Source: Micrococcales bacterium (GTDB taxonomy: Bacteria > Actinomycetota > Actinomycetes > Actinomycetales > Dermatophilaceae). From it: a stretch of 19,017 nucleotides of DNA. The notes below the pieces were generated by a model that was not told the DNA's origin, ran no database searches, and saw only the letters and a list, made by a program, of their open reading frames with translations. The stretch is from contig PKWT01000070.1 of the NCBI GenBank assembly GCA_003132125.1, positions 1 to 19,017 on the forward strand, written 5' to 3'. The stretch's first letter is position 1. Every line of letters starts with the position of its first letter. Positions 7,523 through 14,293 of this stretch are shown here, piece by piece. Made by a program: the position numbers and the translations under genes.

Positions 7523-8920
7523 GAGCTCCTCGCGAAGCTCCGCACCGTACAGCTCCCAACGGGCCCCGCCGGCCCGCTTCGCGCGGTACATCGCCGCGTC
7601 GGCCTCGTGCAGCAGCTGCTCGGGCTGGACGCCTTCACAACTGACGGCCAGCCCCATGCTCGCGGTCACGGTCTCGCCGCCGGCCTGTAGCGGGGGGTGG
7701 AGCAGGGAGCCCAGCAGCCGGTCAGCCAGGGCAACGGGCAGCCCGTCGTGGACCCCGATGGTGAGCATCAGGAACTCGTCACCGGCGAACCGCGCGACCG
7801 TGTCGCCCGGTCGGACCACTGAGGACAGCCGGGCCGCAACTTCCCGGAGCAGCCGGTCGCCCGCGCTGTGGCCGAGGGTGTCGTTGACCCTTTTGAACCC
7901 GTCGAGGTCGATGAAGTACACCGCGATGGGACGGCCGGAGCGTGCCGCGCCGGCGAGCGACTGCTCGAGCCGGTCGAGGAACAGCGTGCGGTTCGGCAGC
8001 CCGGTCAGCGGATCGTGCAACGTCTGGTGGGTCAGCAGGTGCTCGGCCTCCTGGAGGTGGCCGTTGACCTTGCTCAGCTCCGCCAACCGGTCGGTCAGTT
8101 CCGCGTTGAGACCAAGGTTCTGTTCTGTGAGTGCGTTGAAAGCGGCGGCAAGGGACCGGATCTCCAGGGGACCCTGATCCTCGCGAGCGCGCGCACCCGA
8201 CTCGCCCCCGTGCTGACGGGTCATCGTGTCACGCAGCTCAGTAATCGGCCGGCTCATGGAGCGTGCGGACCGGTACCCCAGGACTAACGCCGCCAGCAGT
8301 GCCGCAAGGGTGGCAGCGATGGCAGCTGCCGTTCCTGTCGTCGCTGTCGTTCGTGCCGCACTCCGGGCCTGGTCACGCTCAGTCGTGAGGTGCTCACCGA
8401 GCGTGGCGTTCGTCCGACGGAAGCTGTCGAACAGCGCGCCACCCTGCAAGACATCTGTCCGCTCGCCGCGGGCCGCAGCTTGCTCGGTGCTCAGCGCATA
8501 GGCCCACCACTGCTCCACGGCGAGGCGCTGACGGCCCTGGAGGCTCGTGTGCAGTGCGGTGTCGTCGTTGTTGTCGTAACGCTCCGTCAGCACGATCTTG
8601 TCCTGCAGCGTCGCCAGCGCTGCCATCGTCCGCGCCTCGGCACCGCGGTAGGGTGCCAGCAGCTCCGGGTCATGGGAGGCCTGATATCCGTGCAGCCCGG
8701 TCTGGGCATCGGTCATGGCTTGGAGGACCTGAGCGTTGGCGTCCCGGGCGGGGCTGATGGCCAGGGTCAACCGGTTGACCTCGTTGGCCTGGATCTGCAG
8801 GGCCCCAACGGCCGTGACACCGGCCAGGAGCAGCAGGGCCCAGAGCGGATAGGCGGAGCGGCGCAGGCGGGCGACGATCGACCGGCCCTCGGCCGCCCGG
8901 CGACGGCGCAGGTCAATCAT
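7235..8920 (-). CDS. CHASE3-HAMP-GGDEF diguanylate cyclase
   Basis: A 561-residue membrane cyclase. A transmembrane helix (about 24-44) is followed by an extracytoplasmic CHASE3-like helical sensor (about 45-190: QAMTDAQTGLHGYQASHDPE), a second helix (about 193-216), HAMP (about 217-270), a coiled linker (265-297) and the GGDEF domain. HDPLTGLPNRTLFLDRL opens the domain; IDLDGFKRVNDTLGHSAGD and RFAGDEF (AGDEF at 379-383) are complete, and RPGD at 370-373 is the inhibitory I-site at the usual five-residue spacing. It should make c-di-GMP with product inhibition. The domain ends near residue 465; residues 467-561 are encoded antisense to the end of the neighbouring EAL gene and have no domain character, so the natural stop was probably lost. 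The start at 8920 has only a weak ribosome site. Confidence 0.9.
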   Translation of the reverse strand: MIDLRRRRAAEGRSIVARLRRSAYPLWALLLLAGVTAVGALQIQANEVNRLTLAISPARDANAQVLQAMTDAQTGLHGYQASHDPELLAPYRGAEARTMAALATLQDKIVLTERYDNNDDTALHTSLQGRQRLAVEQWWAYALSTEQAAARGERTDVLQGGALFDSFRRTNATLGEHLTTERDQARSAARTTATTGTAAAIAATLAALLAALVLGYRSARSMSRPITELRDTMTRQHGGESGARAREDQGPLEIRSLAAAFNALTEQNLGLNAELTDRLAELSKVNGHLQEAEHLLTHQTLHDPLTGLPNRTLFLDRLEQSLAGAARSGRPIAVYFIDLDGFKRVNDTLGHSAGDRLLREVAARLSSVVRPGDTVARFAGDEFLMLTIGVHDGLPVALADRLLGSLLHPPLQAGGETVTASMGLAVSCEGVQPEQLLHEADAAMYRAKRAGGARWELYGAELREELSLPPDDVHLVIPVVELRRPEDSGKAFLDVSDQLGEERGRHRTPEAESLGRETLHVLQHQQRRVVLDPLGHHVEPQHARQLDGRVHDGGVRGVVDE

Positions 8921-9003
8921 CGACGCTCACTGCGCTCACAGCACGGGACTCGTCGAAGCCCCGCCGGGTCCTGGTCCCCCGGACCGGCCGGGGTGGGTCC
9001 GTT

Positions 9004-9037
9004 ACCATACCTTGACCATTTCCTGACCATACCTTGA
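9004..9037. promoter_or_regulatory. Two 12-bp direct repeats spaced 22 bp, upstream of the cyclase
   Basis: ACCATACCTTGA occurs at 9004-9015 and 9026-9037, start to start 22 bp (two helical turns). The shorter GACCAT also recurs at 9014 and 9025. The repeats lie 84-117 bp upstream of the cyclase start, a fitting position for a tandem operator or activator site. No protein can be named. Confidence 0.55.
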
Positions 9038-9671
9038 ATCGACAATCCGAGGTGTTACCGCAAGTAAGGACCCGCGAAGAAACAAACCGGGCAGTGCGCT
9101 ATCTGCCCGCGTGCGAGGCTCATGCCGAACAGGGCGACGAGCGTCTTCGCGATGTGCGTGACGGGTTTCCGCTGATGGTGCAGGCGGGCCTGTGAGGCGT
9201 CGATCCTGACCGTTCCCGGACGGCCAGAGGGCAGATGTCTCAGCTCTTCGCCAGGGCGGTCCGCCACAGGTTCTCGCTCGCGTCGGGGTCGTCAGGGGGG
9301 AAAGGCGCCCCGGTGGGCCACGAACTGGCGGCTGATCCGGAGCGCTGTTGTCCACTGTCCAGCTCGGCGAGCATCACGATCGGGCCAGCCCCGCTGTCAC
9401 CCCCATCGGCGAGACAAGACATCGGGCCGAACCTGACACCGCAGCGGGCGCGCGAGGTCGCCATACACCTGCTCGAGGCTGCGACCTGGGTGGTGGACCA
9501 CCGCGACGACTGACCTCAACACGGCACAGAGCCCTGCCTCGGCGTAGGAGGCGGGGCGCGTTCGTGCGCTTGGGACAAGGCCTCGGCGTTGTAGAAGGGC
9601 GAGCAGTCTTCCCTCTTGCGCTTACCCTGTGCGAGGATCTTGCCCCCGGCAATGATCTTGCCGTCGGTGAG
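9038..9671. other. Gene-poor stretch between the cyclase and the EAL fragment
   Basis: About 630 bp with no secure gene. A plus-strand frame at 9235-9513 is listed separately. A minus-strand frame at 9055-9267 ends in an odd HCPVCFF but resembles nothing I recognise. I see no hairpin plus T-run terminator. Confidence 0.5.
9235..9513 (+). CDS. Possible small hypothetical protein or remnant
   Basis: A 92-residue frame. Only its second half looks protein-like: ASITIGPAPL, then NLTPQRAREVAIHLLEAATW, an amphipathic helix like the C-termini of small actinobacterial proteins of unknown function. The first half is Ser/Gly/Pro-rich and may be out of frame. There is no clear ribosome site. It might be the tail of a decayed gene, in keeping with the fragments that follow. 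I do not recognise it. Confidence 0.25.
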   Translation: MSQLFARAVRHRFSLASGSSGGKGAPVGHELAADPERCCPLSSSASITIGPAPLSPPSARQDIGPNLTPQRAREVAIHLLEAATWVVDHRDD

Positions 9672-10418
9672 TCAGTGGGTGACCGGTATGGCGGCCGGTC
9701 TGCCGAAGTAGTAGCCCTGACCGCATTCCCATCCCTGGGCGCGCAGGATGTCGGCCTGCAATTCGGTTTCGATCCCTTCGGCCATGCCTATGAGGTGCAT
9801 GCCGTGCGCCAGCCCGCTCACACCCCGGGCCAGGGCGTTGGCCTGGCTGTCGCCGGCGGTGAGGGCTTGGACGAATCGCAGGTCGAGCTTGACCCCGGTT
9901 ACGGGCAGGTCCCGTAGCACCGAGATGGACGAGTAGCCGGTGCCGAAGTCGTCGAGGTGGATGCCGACACCGAGCCGGCGCAGGGACGCCAACGCGTCTC
10001 GGGCGGAGTCCACCAGGCTCAGGACGGCGGTCTCGGTGACCTCGATCACGATCCGGGCGGGGTCGACCCGGTGGGCCGCCAGAGTGTCCCGCACGCTGTC
10101 GAGCCAGCCGGGCGCAGCCAGCTGGACCGCCGAGACGTTGACGCTGATCGGGCCGGGCAGGTCCGGACGCTCGGCCAGCAGGGCGCAGACCTGGTCCAGG
10201 ACCTGGGCGCCGATGGTGGTGATCAGCCCGCTGTCCTCGGCGACGTCCAGGAAGTCGCCGGGGCTGAGCAGGCCGCGGGTGGGGTGCGCCCAACGCACGA
10301 GTGCCTCGTGTCCGACCACACGAGCATCCGCCAGGGCCACGATGGGCTGGTAGTACACCACGAACTCGCTGCGGGTGATCGCCTCACGCAGCTGGTCTTC
10401 GACGGTGAGACGGGATGC
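9672..10418 (-). pseudogene. EAL-domain phosphodiesterase, 5'-truncated
   Basis: An almost complete EAL domain without a proper start. The frame opens at 10418, immediately after an in-frame TGA (10419-10421), with TVEDQLREAITRSEFVVYYQ. The only plausible starts are the GTG codons of FVV near 10361, already inside the first strand of the domain. EALVRWAHP, VNVSAVQL, EVTETAV, DDFGTGYSS, VKLDLRF and GMAEGIET are all present, so the metal and substrate ligands survive. Such a domain normally follows a GGDEF domain, and the N-terminal DQLREAI helix is the usual linker. The upstream part has been replaced by an unrelated E2 lipoyl-domain fragment on the other strand. A short active phosphodiesterase from GTG 10361 cannot be excluded. 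Confidence 0.75.
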
Positions 10419-10660
10419 TCAGGAGTCGAAACCCGAACACCGAGTTTCAATGCCGTCATGTCGGCGAAGGATTGGAAGAAGCCGAGATCGTCGAATGGAA
10501 GGTCTTGGTCGGTCAACAGATCGCGGTCAATCAGGTTGTGGTCGAAATCGTGACGGCAAAGTCTCTGGTCGAGCCGCCCAGCCCGTTCGCCGGTACGGTG
10601 CTCGAGTTGCTCGCGGGTGGGGCAAGTTGTTCCCGTCGGAGCTCCGATCATCCGCGGGCT
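10415..10660 (+). pseudogene. Fragment of a 2-oxoacid dehydrogenase E2 subunit (lipoyl domain)
   Basis: VGEGLEEAEIVEWKVLVGQQ continuing to AVNQVVVEI, then TAKSLVEPPSPFAGTVLELL, is a lipoyl domain of a dihydrolipoamide acyltransferase; the Lys in TAKSLVE is the lipoylation site. Family knowledge: this arm shuttles acyl groups in pyruvate or branched-chain dehydrogenase complexes. The usual F-x-LPDVGEG start is blurred (FQCRHVGEG, consistent with one lost base). After LELL the frame breaks near 10614-10622, and GQVVPVGAPIIR, the expected end of the domain, is read in another frame. Nothing of the E1/E3-binding or catalytic domains follows. It starts exactly where the EAL fragment ends on the other strand, so this is a recombination junction. 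Confidence 0.8.
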
Positions 10661-10741
10661 GGCATTGTTCGTACGAGTGTGCCTGCACAGGAGCTGGCAG
10701 GCCTGATCGGACGTGGCTGAGTGCTTGTGTGCGCTGATCCC

Positions 10742-11000
10742 CTAGACCTGTTCGATGACGACCCACGACTCGAGCACTTCCTGGAGCTGCCCGTTCAACT
10801 GCTCCTGCTGACGCAGTTTGGAGACGTTGACCACGTAGCTGGTGGCCACATCGACCAGCACCCCAGCGACCGCGATGTCCGTGTCCGACCATTCCCGCGG
10901 CTCGGGGGAGTAGGGGTTGAGGGCGCCAATGTCTGGACCGCCAGCCGCAGCGAAACGCTCCTCATGGCGCTCGAGCTGGCCCGACACGGCGCGTAGCTAG
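10742..11000 (-). pseudogene. Fragment of a GAF-ANTAR regulator
   Basis: The minus strand reads DIGALNPYSPEPREWSDTDI, AVAGVLVDVATSYVVN, then SKLRQQEQLNGQLQEVLESW and VVIEQV-stop. This is the last strand and helix of a GAF domain followed by the entry helix of an ANTAR RNA-binding domain, in which VIEQAKG is expected; here the gene ends at VIEQV. A frameshift near 10935 separates it from a better N-terminal continuation (SVSLRLA). ANTAR proteins act as antiterminators in actinobacteria. Without most of either domain this piece cannot function. Confidence 0.68.
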
Positions 11001-11288
11001 TTGGCCGCGACGAGCCGGCGGTCCTCGAAGTGAACGAAGTCCAGGCGTCGCTCTGGCCAACGGCTAGCGGAGCATATGGCCACCGCTCACCGCCACCTCT
11101 GGTCGTCCCCTAGCCCAGTCCGCTTTCGAGACGCGTGTCATCCAGGATCGAGCGCCGACCCCGTATGTCCAGGAACGAAGGTTCGTGTTACACCAAGACC
11201 GCGAAGACATCGCCGCAGGCCGGATCTGTAACGCAACCCGTGTCCGCTGCTATGTCACGCTCTCGGGTGTTTGCGTTACGGTTCCGCG
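11001..11288. other. Non-coding stretch before the recombinase remnant
   Basis: About 290 bp. I see no gene. Its distal end carries the inverted repeat at 11228-11279 next to the recombinase start. Confidence 0.5.
11228..11279. repeat. Inverted repeat just upstream of the recombinase remnant (possible resolution site)
   Basis: GTAACGCAA (11228-11236) is repeated inverted at 11271-11279. Allowing a 3-base bulge, the arms extend to CCCG (11228-11240 versus 11264-11279), around a 23-bp centre. Resolvases usually act on imperfect inverted half-sites placed directly upstream of their genes, which fits. The function is inferred. Confidence 0.55.
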
Positions 11289-11480
11289 GTGAAGATCGGC
11301 TACGGGCGTATCGACCCGGGGTCAGAACCCCGACGCCCTGACCGCGGCCGGCTGCGATCAGGGCGTCGTCGACAAAGCCTCCGGCAAGTTGGCCCGTCGG
11401 CGCGGGTTGGACAAGGCGCTGCTGTCGGCCAGCCGGGCCGGTGATCAACTGGTGGTCACGAAACTGGATCGGCTCGGCCC
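11289..11480 (+). pseudogene. Serine recombinase (resolvase) N-terminal remnant
   Basis: From GTG 11289, VKIGYGRIDPG resembles the resolvase start KIGYARVST, but the catalytic Ser of the V-S-T/S motif is not present (IDP). A frameshift near 11320 then leads to QNPDALTAAGCDQGVVDKAS, then LARRRGLDKALLSASRAGDQ and LVVTKLDRLG, the classic resolvase core. The homology stops at LDRLG, exactly at a hairpin (11476-11497); the rest of the catalytic domain and the DNA-binding domain are gone. This is a dead remnant of a Tn3-type or invertase element. It overlaps in sequence space with the 12237-12677 remnant, so the two are different genes. Confidence 0.8.
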
Positions 11481-11497
11481 CACCAACAGGTGGGGCC
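11476..11497. terminator. Perfect hairpin, 9-bp arms and 4-nt loop
   Basis: GGCCCCACC at 11476-11484 pairs with GGTGGGGCC at 11489-11497 around AACA. It lies 42 bp beyond the hicB stop and at the break of the recombinase remnant. A T6 run occurs at 11518-11523 on the plus strand but too far away for a textbook terminator, and none follows on the minus strand. It may be a terminator or an element end. Confidence 0.5.
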
Positions 11498-11538
11498 CAA
11501 TGAGCGCGGAGCCAGACCTTTTTTCTCCAGGTTCGGCT

Positions 11539-11931
11539 TCAGGCGTTGAGCAGCTGGTGGGCACGCTGGTGTGACACATGCAGGACAGTCCCGATGTCTC
11601 GCACCGTCAGGCCGGCCTCTTTCATCGCCCTTGCGGCGTGACGTCGGCGTTCGGCACTGAGCTCGGCGGCGGACTCGGCTTCTTTGCGGAGCCGGTCCGC
11701 CTCTTCCATCTCGAGGGTGATCGCGGGGTCCAGGACGGCTCGGACAGTTACCGCGATCGTCTCTTGCGGCAGGCCGGCGACGAAGCCGATGGCTTCCCGC
11801 TGGTGTTCCTGGGCCTGGTCGAGGCGGGCGACCTGCGAGATTGCTCCCGGGTACTGGTCGCACTGGACCACCCACCAGCGACCGTCCTTGCGCGCTGTGG
11901 ACGTGAACTCGTGTGTCAACGTCGCCACCAT
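11539..11931 (-). CDS. hicB: HicB-type antitoxin with C-terminal helix-turn-helix
   Basis: A 130-residue protein. The N-terminal half, ARKDGRWWVVQCDQYPGAIS with QVARLDQAQEHQREAI, is the partial RNase-H-like HicB fold that binds and blocks HicA. The middle is a charged helix (EEADRLRKEAESAAELSAER). The C-terminus, AGLTVRDIGTVLHVSHQRAH, looks like a helix-turn-helix, fitting the usual role of HicB as autorepressor. The ATG at 11931 overlaps the end of the hicA-like gene by 16 bp, so the toxin comes first and the two are co-translated, the common hicAB order. Intact and open throughout, unlike most of its neighbours. Confidence 0.82.
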   Translation of the reverse strand: MVATLTHEFTSTARKDGRWWVVQCDQYPGAISQVARLDQAQEHQREAIGFVAGLPQETIAVTVRAVLDPAITLEMEEADRLRKEAESAAELSAERRRHAARAMKEAGLTVRDIGTVLHVSHQRAHQLLNA

Positions 11932-12128
11932 CCCTTTCCCAGTGCGGGTTGCAGTTGTCTGTACAGTGCCTCGGCTGTCCCCTCAGAGACCTCGCTGTGG
12001 CGACCGATCGTGGTGCGGACAGCGCCGACGGTCACACCGGTATGGTTCGTGAGCTCCTCAGTGGAGAACTCGACCCCTGCCGTCTTGGCCGCCTTGGCGA
12101 TCTTCTTGAGTACTACCGCCCGCTTCAT
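11916..12128 (-). CDS. hicA: HicA-type mRNA interferase toxin
   Basis: A 70-residue basic protein from ATG 12128: MKRAVVLKKIAKAAKTAGVE, then ELTNHTGVTVGAVRTTIGRH, and finally LGKGWWRR. A short dsRBD-like fold with N-H-T and T-T-I-x-R-H is the HicA pattern; the His of TNHT is the presumed catalytic residue of mRNA cleavage. TTG 12140 would add four residues; no strong ribosome site helps to decide. It precedes and overlaps hicB. The upstream region (12129-12200) is locally AT-rich and holds a small dyad, so promoter and autoregulation probably lie there. The pair lies between two recombinase remnants, as is common for mobile toxin-antitoxin modules. Confidence 0.8.
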   Translation of the reverse strand: MKRAVVLKKIAKAAKTAGVEFSTEELTNHTGVTVGAVRTTIGRHSEVSEGTAEALYRQLQPALGKGWWRR

Positions 12129-12133
12129 AATGT

Positions 12134-12149
12134 TAGTCAACTACGACTA
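12134..12149. promoter_or_regulatory. Small dyad in the hicA promoter region
   Basis: TAGTC (12134-12138) and GACTA (12145-12149) form a dyad with a 6-bp spacer, just upstream of the hicA start, in the most AT-rich stretch of the area. A possible operator for HicB; arms are only five bases, so the call is weak. Confidence 0.3.
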
Positions 12150-12236
12150 GACATATCAAGTCAAGTCCCTATAGACAATTCTTCTCGCGACGCTGGGACA
12201 GAGGCGGCTCAAAGACGCATTCCCACAAGTGCGCGC

Positions 12237-12677
12237 TCAGCGCGTGGTGCGCAGGTACTGGTAGACGGTCTCGCGGCTGATGGCGAACTCACGGGCCAGT
12301 GTTGCCTTCGCGGCACCGTCGCCGGCCCGCTGACGCAGTTCGGTGATCTGCTCCTCGCTGAGGGACCTTCTACGGCCGCAGTACGCGCCGCGCTTCTTGG
12401 CCAGCTCGATCCCTTCGCGTTGCCGTTCGCGGATCAGGGCACGTTCGAACTCCGCGAACGCACCCATCACCGAGAGCAGCAACGTCGCCATCGCGGTGTC
12501 GTCACCGGTGAAGGTCAGCTGTTCGGTGAGGAACTGGACTCGGACGCCTTTGGCGGTCAGCTCCCGCACGATCCTGCGCAGGTCCTCGAGGTTGCGTGCC
12601 AGCCGGTCCATGGAGTGCACGATGACGGTGTCGCCGCCGCGGACGAAGCCGAGCATCGCCTCGAGCTGTGGTCCCAA
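12237..12677 (-). pseudogene. Serine recombinase (resolvase/invertase), 5'-truncated
   Basis: 146 residues of a small serine recombinase: PQLEAMLGFVRGGDTVIVHS, MDRLARNLEDLRRIVRELTA, MGAFAEFERALIRERQREGI, and a C-terminal helix-turn-helix (LSEEQITELRQRAGDGAAKA, then AREFAISRETVYQYL). The catalytic Ser near the N-terminus (Y-x-R-V-S motif, about 60 residues before this point) is absent because homology begins abruptly at 12677; upstream codons on the same strand (VVIRWDHSS in another frame) do not match. The arginines that assist catalysis (DRLARN, ERALIRER) and the DNA-binding domain remain. Inactive as a recombinase, but it might still bind its sites. Confidence 0.82.
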
Positions 12678-12894
12678 CGAATTACAACCATGTCCCGCTC
12701 CGGACCCGAGGAACCAAAAATCACCGAGGCGCTACTCGACACGCTCGCCTACGCCGCATAGACCCAATCACAGACTGCGAAAGTCCACTTGATGGAAGGG
12801 CAGCAGTAAGCCTGTGCCACGAGCCGTCAGGTCGAGGATCTTTCGCGCCCGACGGGCCGACGAAGGGAGAGCATGCGCGGGGTCGGTCAAACGG

Positions 12895-13665
12895 TCAGCC
12901 GCTCCAGACGGGGGCCCGCTTCTCCAGGAAGGCTGCGATGCCCTCGGCGGCGTCCGGGGTCTGGCTGGTCGCGGCCATCACCTCGACCGCGTAGGCGTAC
13001 GCCTGGGGCTGGGCGAGATCGAGCTGCGCATACAACGCCTGCTTGCCCATGCCCTTGCTCTGGGCGCTCCCGCGCGTCACCCGCGAGACCAGCGCGGCCA
13101 CGGCGCCGTCCAGCTCTTCGGCCGGCACGACCTGGTTGACCAGGCCCCACTCGCGAGCGGTCGCCGCGTCGATGACGTCGCCGGACAGCGCCATCTCGAC
13201 CGCCCGCTTTCGGCCCACGGTGCGGGCGATCGCCACCATCGGCGTGTGGCAGAACCAGCCTCCCTTGCCGCCGGGCGCGGCGAAGCCGGCCGTGTCGGCG
13301 GCAACGGCGATGTCTGCCGCGGCGACGAGCTGGCACCCAGCAGCCGTCGCCAGCCCGTGCACGCGCGCCACCACGGGCTGGGGGATGCGCTGCATGAGCG
13401 TCATCAGTTCGGTGCACGTCCACAACAGGTGCCGCACCTGTTCCAGGTCGCTCCCGGCCACGTCGGCGAAGTCGTGCCCCGCACAGAAGACCGGTCCGTT
13501 GGCCGCCAGAACGACCCCTCGGGCATCGCTCTCTCCCACCCGTGCGAACGCGTCGGTCAGCTCCTGCATGTGCAGCAGCGACAGGGCGTTGCGGCGCTCC
13601 GGCCTATCCATGGTGATCGTCGTGACGTCCGCGTCGCGGGTGAGCCGGATGCATTCGTAGTCCAT
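12895..13665 (-). CDS. Enoyl-CoA hydratase/isomerase (crotonase) family protein lacking both catalytic Glu
   Basis: A 256-residue crotonase-fold protein. ATG 13665 is supported by AAGGAG five bases upstream. Landmarks: TTITMDRPERRNALSLLHM (15-33), oxyanion-hole segments FCAGHDFADV (60-69) and HGLATAAGCQLVAAADIAV (103-121), and the hydrophobic C-terminal helix. Hydratases carry Glu in G-G-x-C-E and a second Glu in P-E-x-x-x-G; here the positions read GCQ (Gln112) and PGGKGG, so both acid-base residues are gone. By comparison with ECHDC3-type relatives it probably binds an acyl-CoA but does not hydrate enoyl-CoA. No fatty-acid genes lie nearby, so pathway unknown. Divergent from the acetyltransferase. 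Confidence 0.88.
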   Translation of the reverse strand: MDYECIRLTRDADVTTITMDRPERRNALSLLHMQELTDAFARVGESDARGVVLAANGPVFCAGHDFADVAGSDLEQVRHLLWTCTELMTLMQRIPQPVVARVHGLATAAGCQLVAAADIAVAADTAGFAAPGGKGGWFCHTPMVAIARTVGRKRAVEMALSGDVIDAATAREWGLVNQVVPAEELDGAVAALVSRVTRGSAQSKGMGKQALYAQLDLAQPQAYAYAVEVMAATSQTPDAAEGIAAFLEKRAPVWSG

Positions 13666-13725
13666 GGACACTCCTTCGTCAAGCCGTCGTCGTGGGCACG
13701 TGCCAGCGTACGCAGTCCCCGGCAC

Positions 13726-13766
13726 CACGCAGGTGCCCTGCACCTGGGCCGCAGGGCACCTGCGTG
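13726..13766. repeat. Hairpin with perfect 16-bp arms and 9-nt loop
   Basis: CACGCAGGTGCCCTGC (13726-13741) pairs exactly with GCAGGGCACCTGCGTG (13751-13766). It lies in the 114-bp space between the divergent crotonase and acetyltransferase genes, just upstream of the latter. There is no T-run, so an operator or attenuator-like structure is more likely than a terminator. Confidence 0.85.
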
Positions 13767-13779
13767 CGAACATGCCCGT

Positions 13780-14289
13780 GTGACGACCAGCCACACCTGT
13801 TCCCAGAGCAGCTCAGCTGCCCGCCTGCGGCCGGCTTCGCTGTCCGATGTGGGTGCCATCACCAAGTTCCAGGCCGCGTGTTGGCGGGAGGCCTACCGCG
13901 ACCTGGTTCCGCAGGGGTACGTCGACCGTGTCAGCGTCGAGGACCGTGAGGTCCGCTGGCGTGACCGGCTGGTGTCGGGCTCTCGCAAGATCGCCTTCGC
14001 CGAGTCCGGCAACGCGGTAATCGGCGTCGTCAGTTGGGGGGAGCCCAATGCATCTGACGCTCCTGCCCTTGAGCTCATGAGCCTGTACGTGGCCGCCGGG
14101 CATCGCGGCTCCGGTGTGGCCGCCGCGCTGATGGATCTGGCCATCGGCGCAGCTCCCGCCTACCTGTGGGTCTTCGAGAAGAACCCGCGGGCCCAGGCCT
14201 TCTACGCCAAACACGGGTTCCTCTTCGATGGGCATCGCAAGGTCGACATCGTCACAGGCCTCTGGGAAAGGCGATTCGTCCGCCGCTGA
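13780..14289 (+). CDS. GNAT-family N-acetyltransferase
   Basis: 169 residues from GTG 13780, the first start that gives a normal GNAT length; no clear ribosome site is visible, and an earlier start would run through the hairpin. The N-terminus ARLRPASLSDVGAITKFQAA begins the fold. Motif A, LELMSLYVAAGHRGSGVAAA, contains the acetyl-CoA pyrophosphate loop HRGSGV; motif B is WVFEKNPRAQAFYAKHGF. The active site and loops look complete. Substrate cannot be told: small molecule, peptide or protein N-termini are all possible. Immediately downstream (a few bases past the stop) begins the transposase remnant, so the gene's original 3' neighbour has been lost. Confidence 0.87.
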   Translation: MTTSHTCSQSSSAARLRPASLSDVGAITKFQAACWREAYRDLVPQGYVDRVSVEDREVRWRDRLVSGSRKIAFAESGNAVIGVVSWGEPNASDAPALELMSLYVAAGHRGSGVAAALMDLAIGAAPAYLWVFEKNPRAQAFYAKHGFLFDGHRKVDIVTGLWERRFVRR

Positions 14290-14293
14290 CCGC

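Noticed and set aside
9622..10293. A 223-codon minus-strand frame across the EAL fragment
   Set aside because: Pro/Arg-rich, out of frame with the EAL motifs, which are all in the 9672-10418 frame.
11289..12677. The two recombinase remnants as halves of one gene split by hicAB
   Set aside because: They lie on opposite strands and both contain the same core (GLDKALLSASRAGDQ..LDRLG versus QLEAMLGFVRGGDT..MDRLAR), so they are separate genes.
12814..13779. Long N-terminal extension of the acetyltransferase frame
   Set aside because: Antisense to the crotonase gene, which has a good ribosome site and complete motifs; the acetyltransferase fold begins after 13780.
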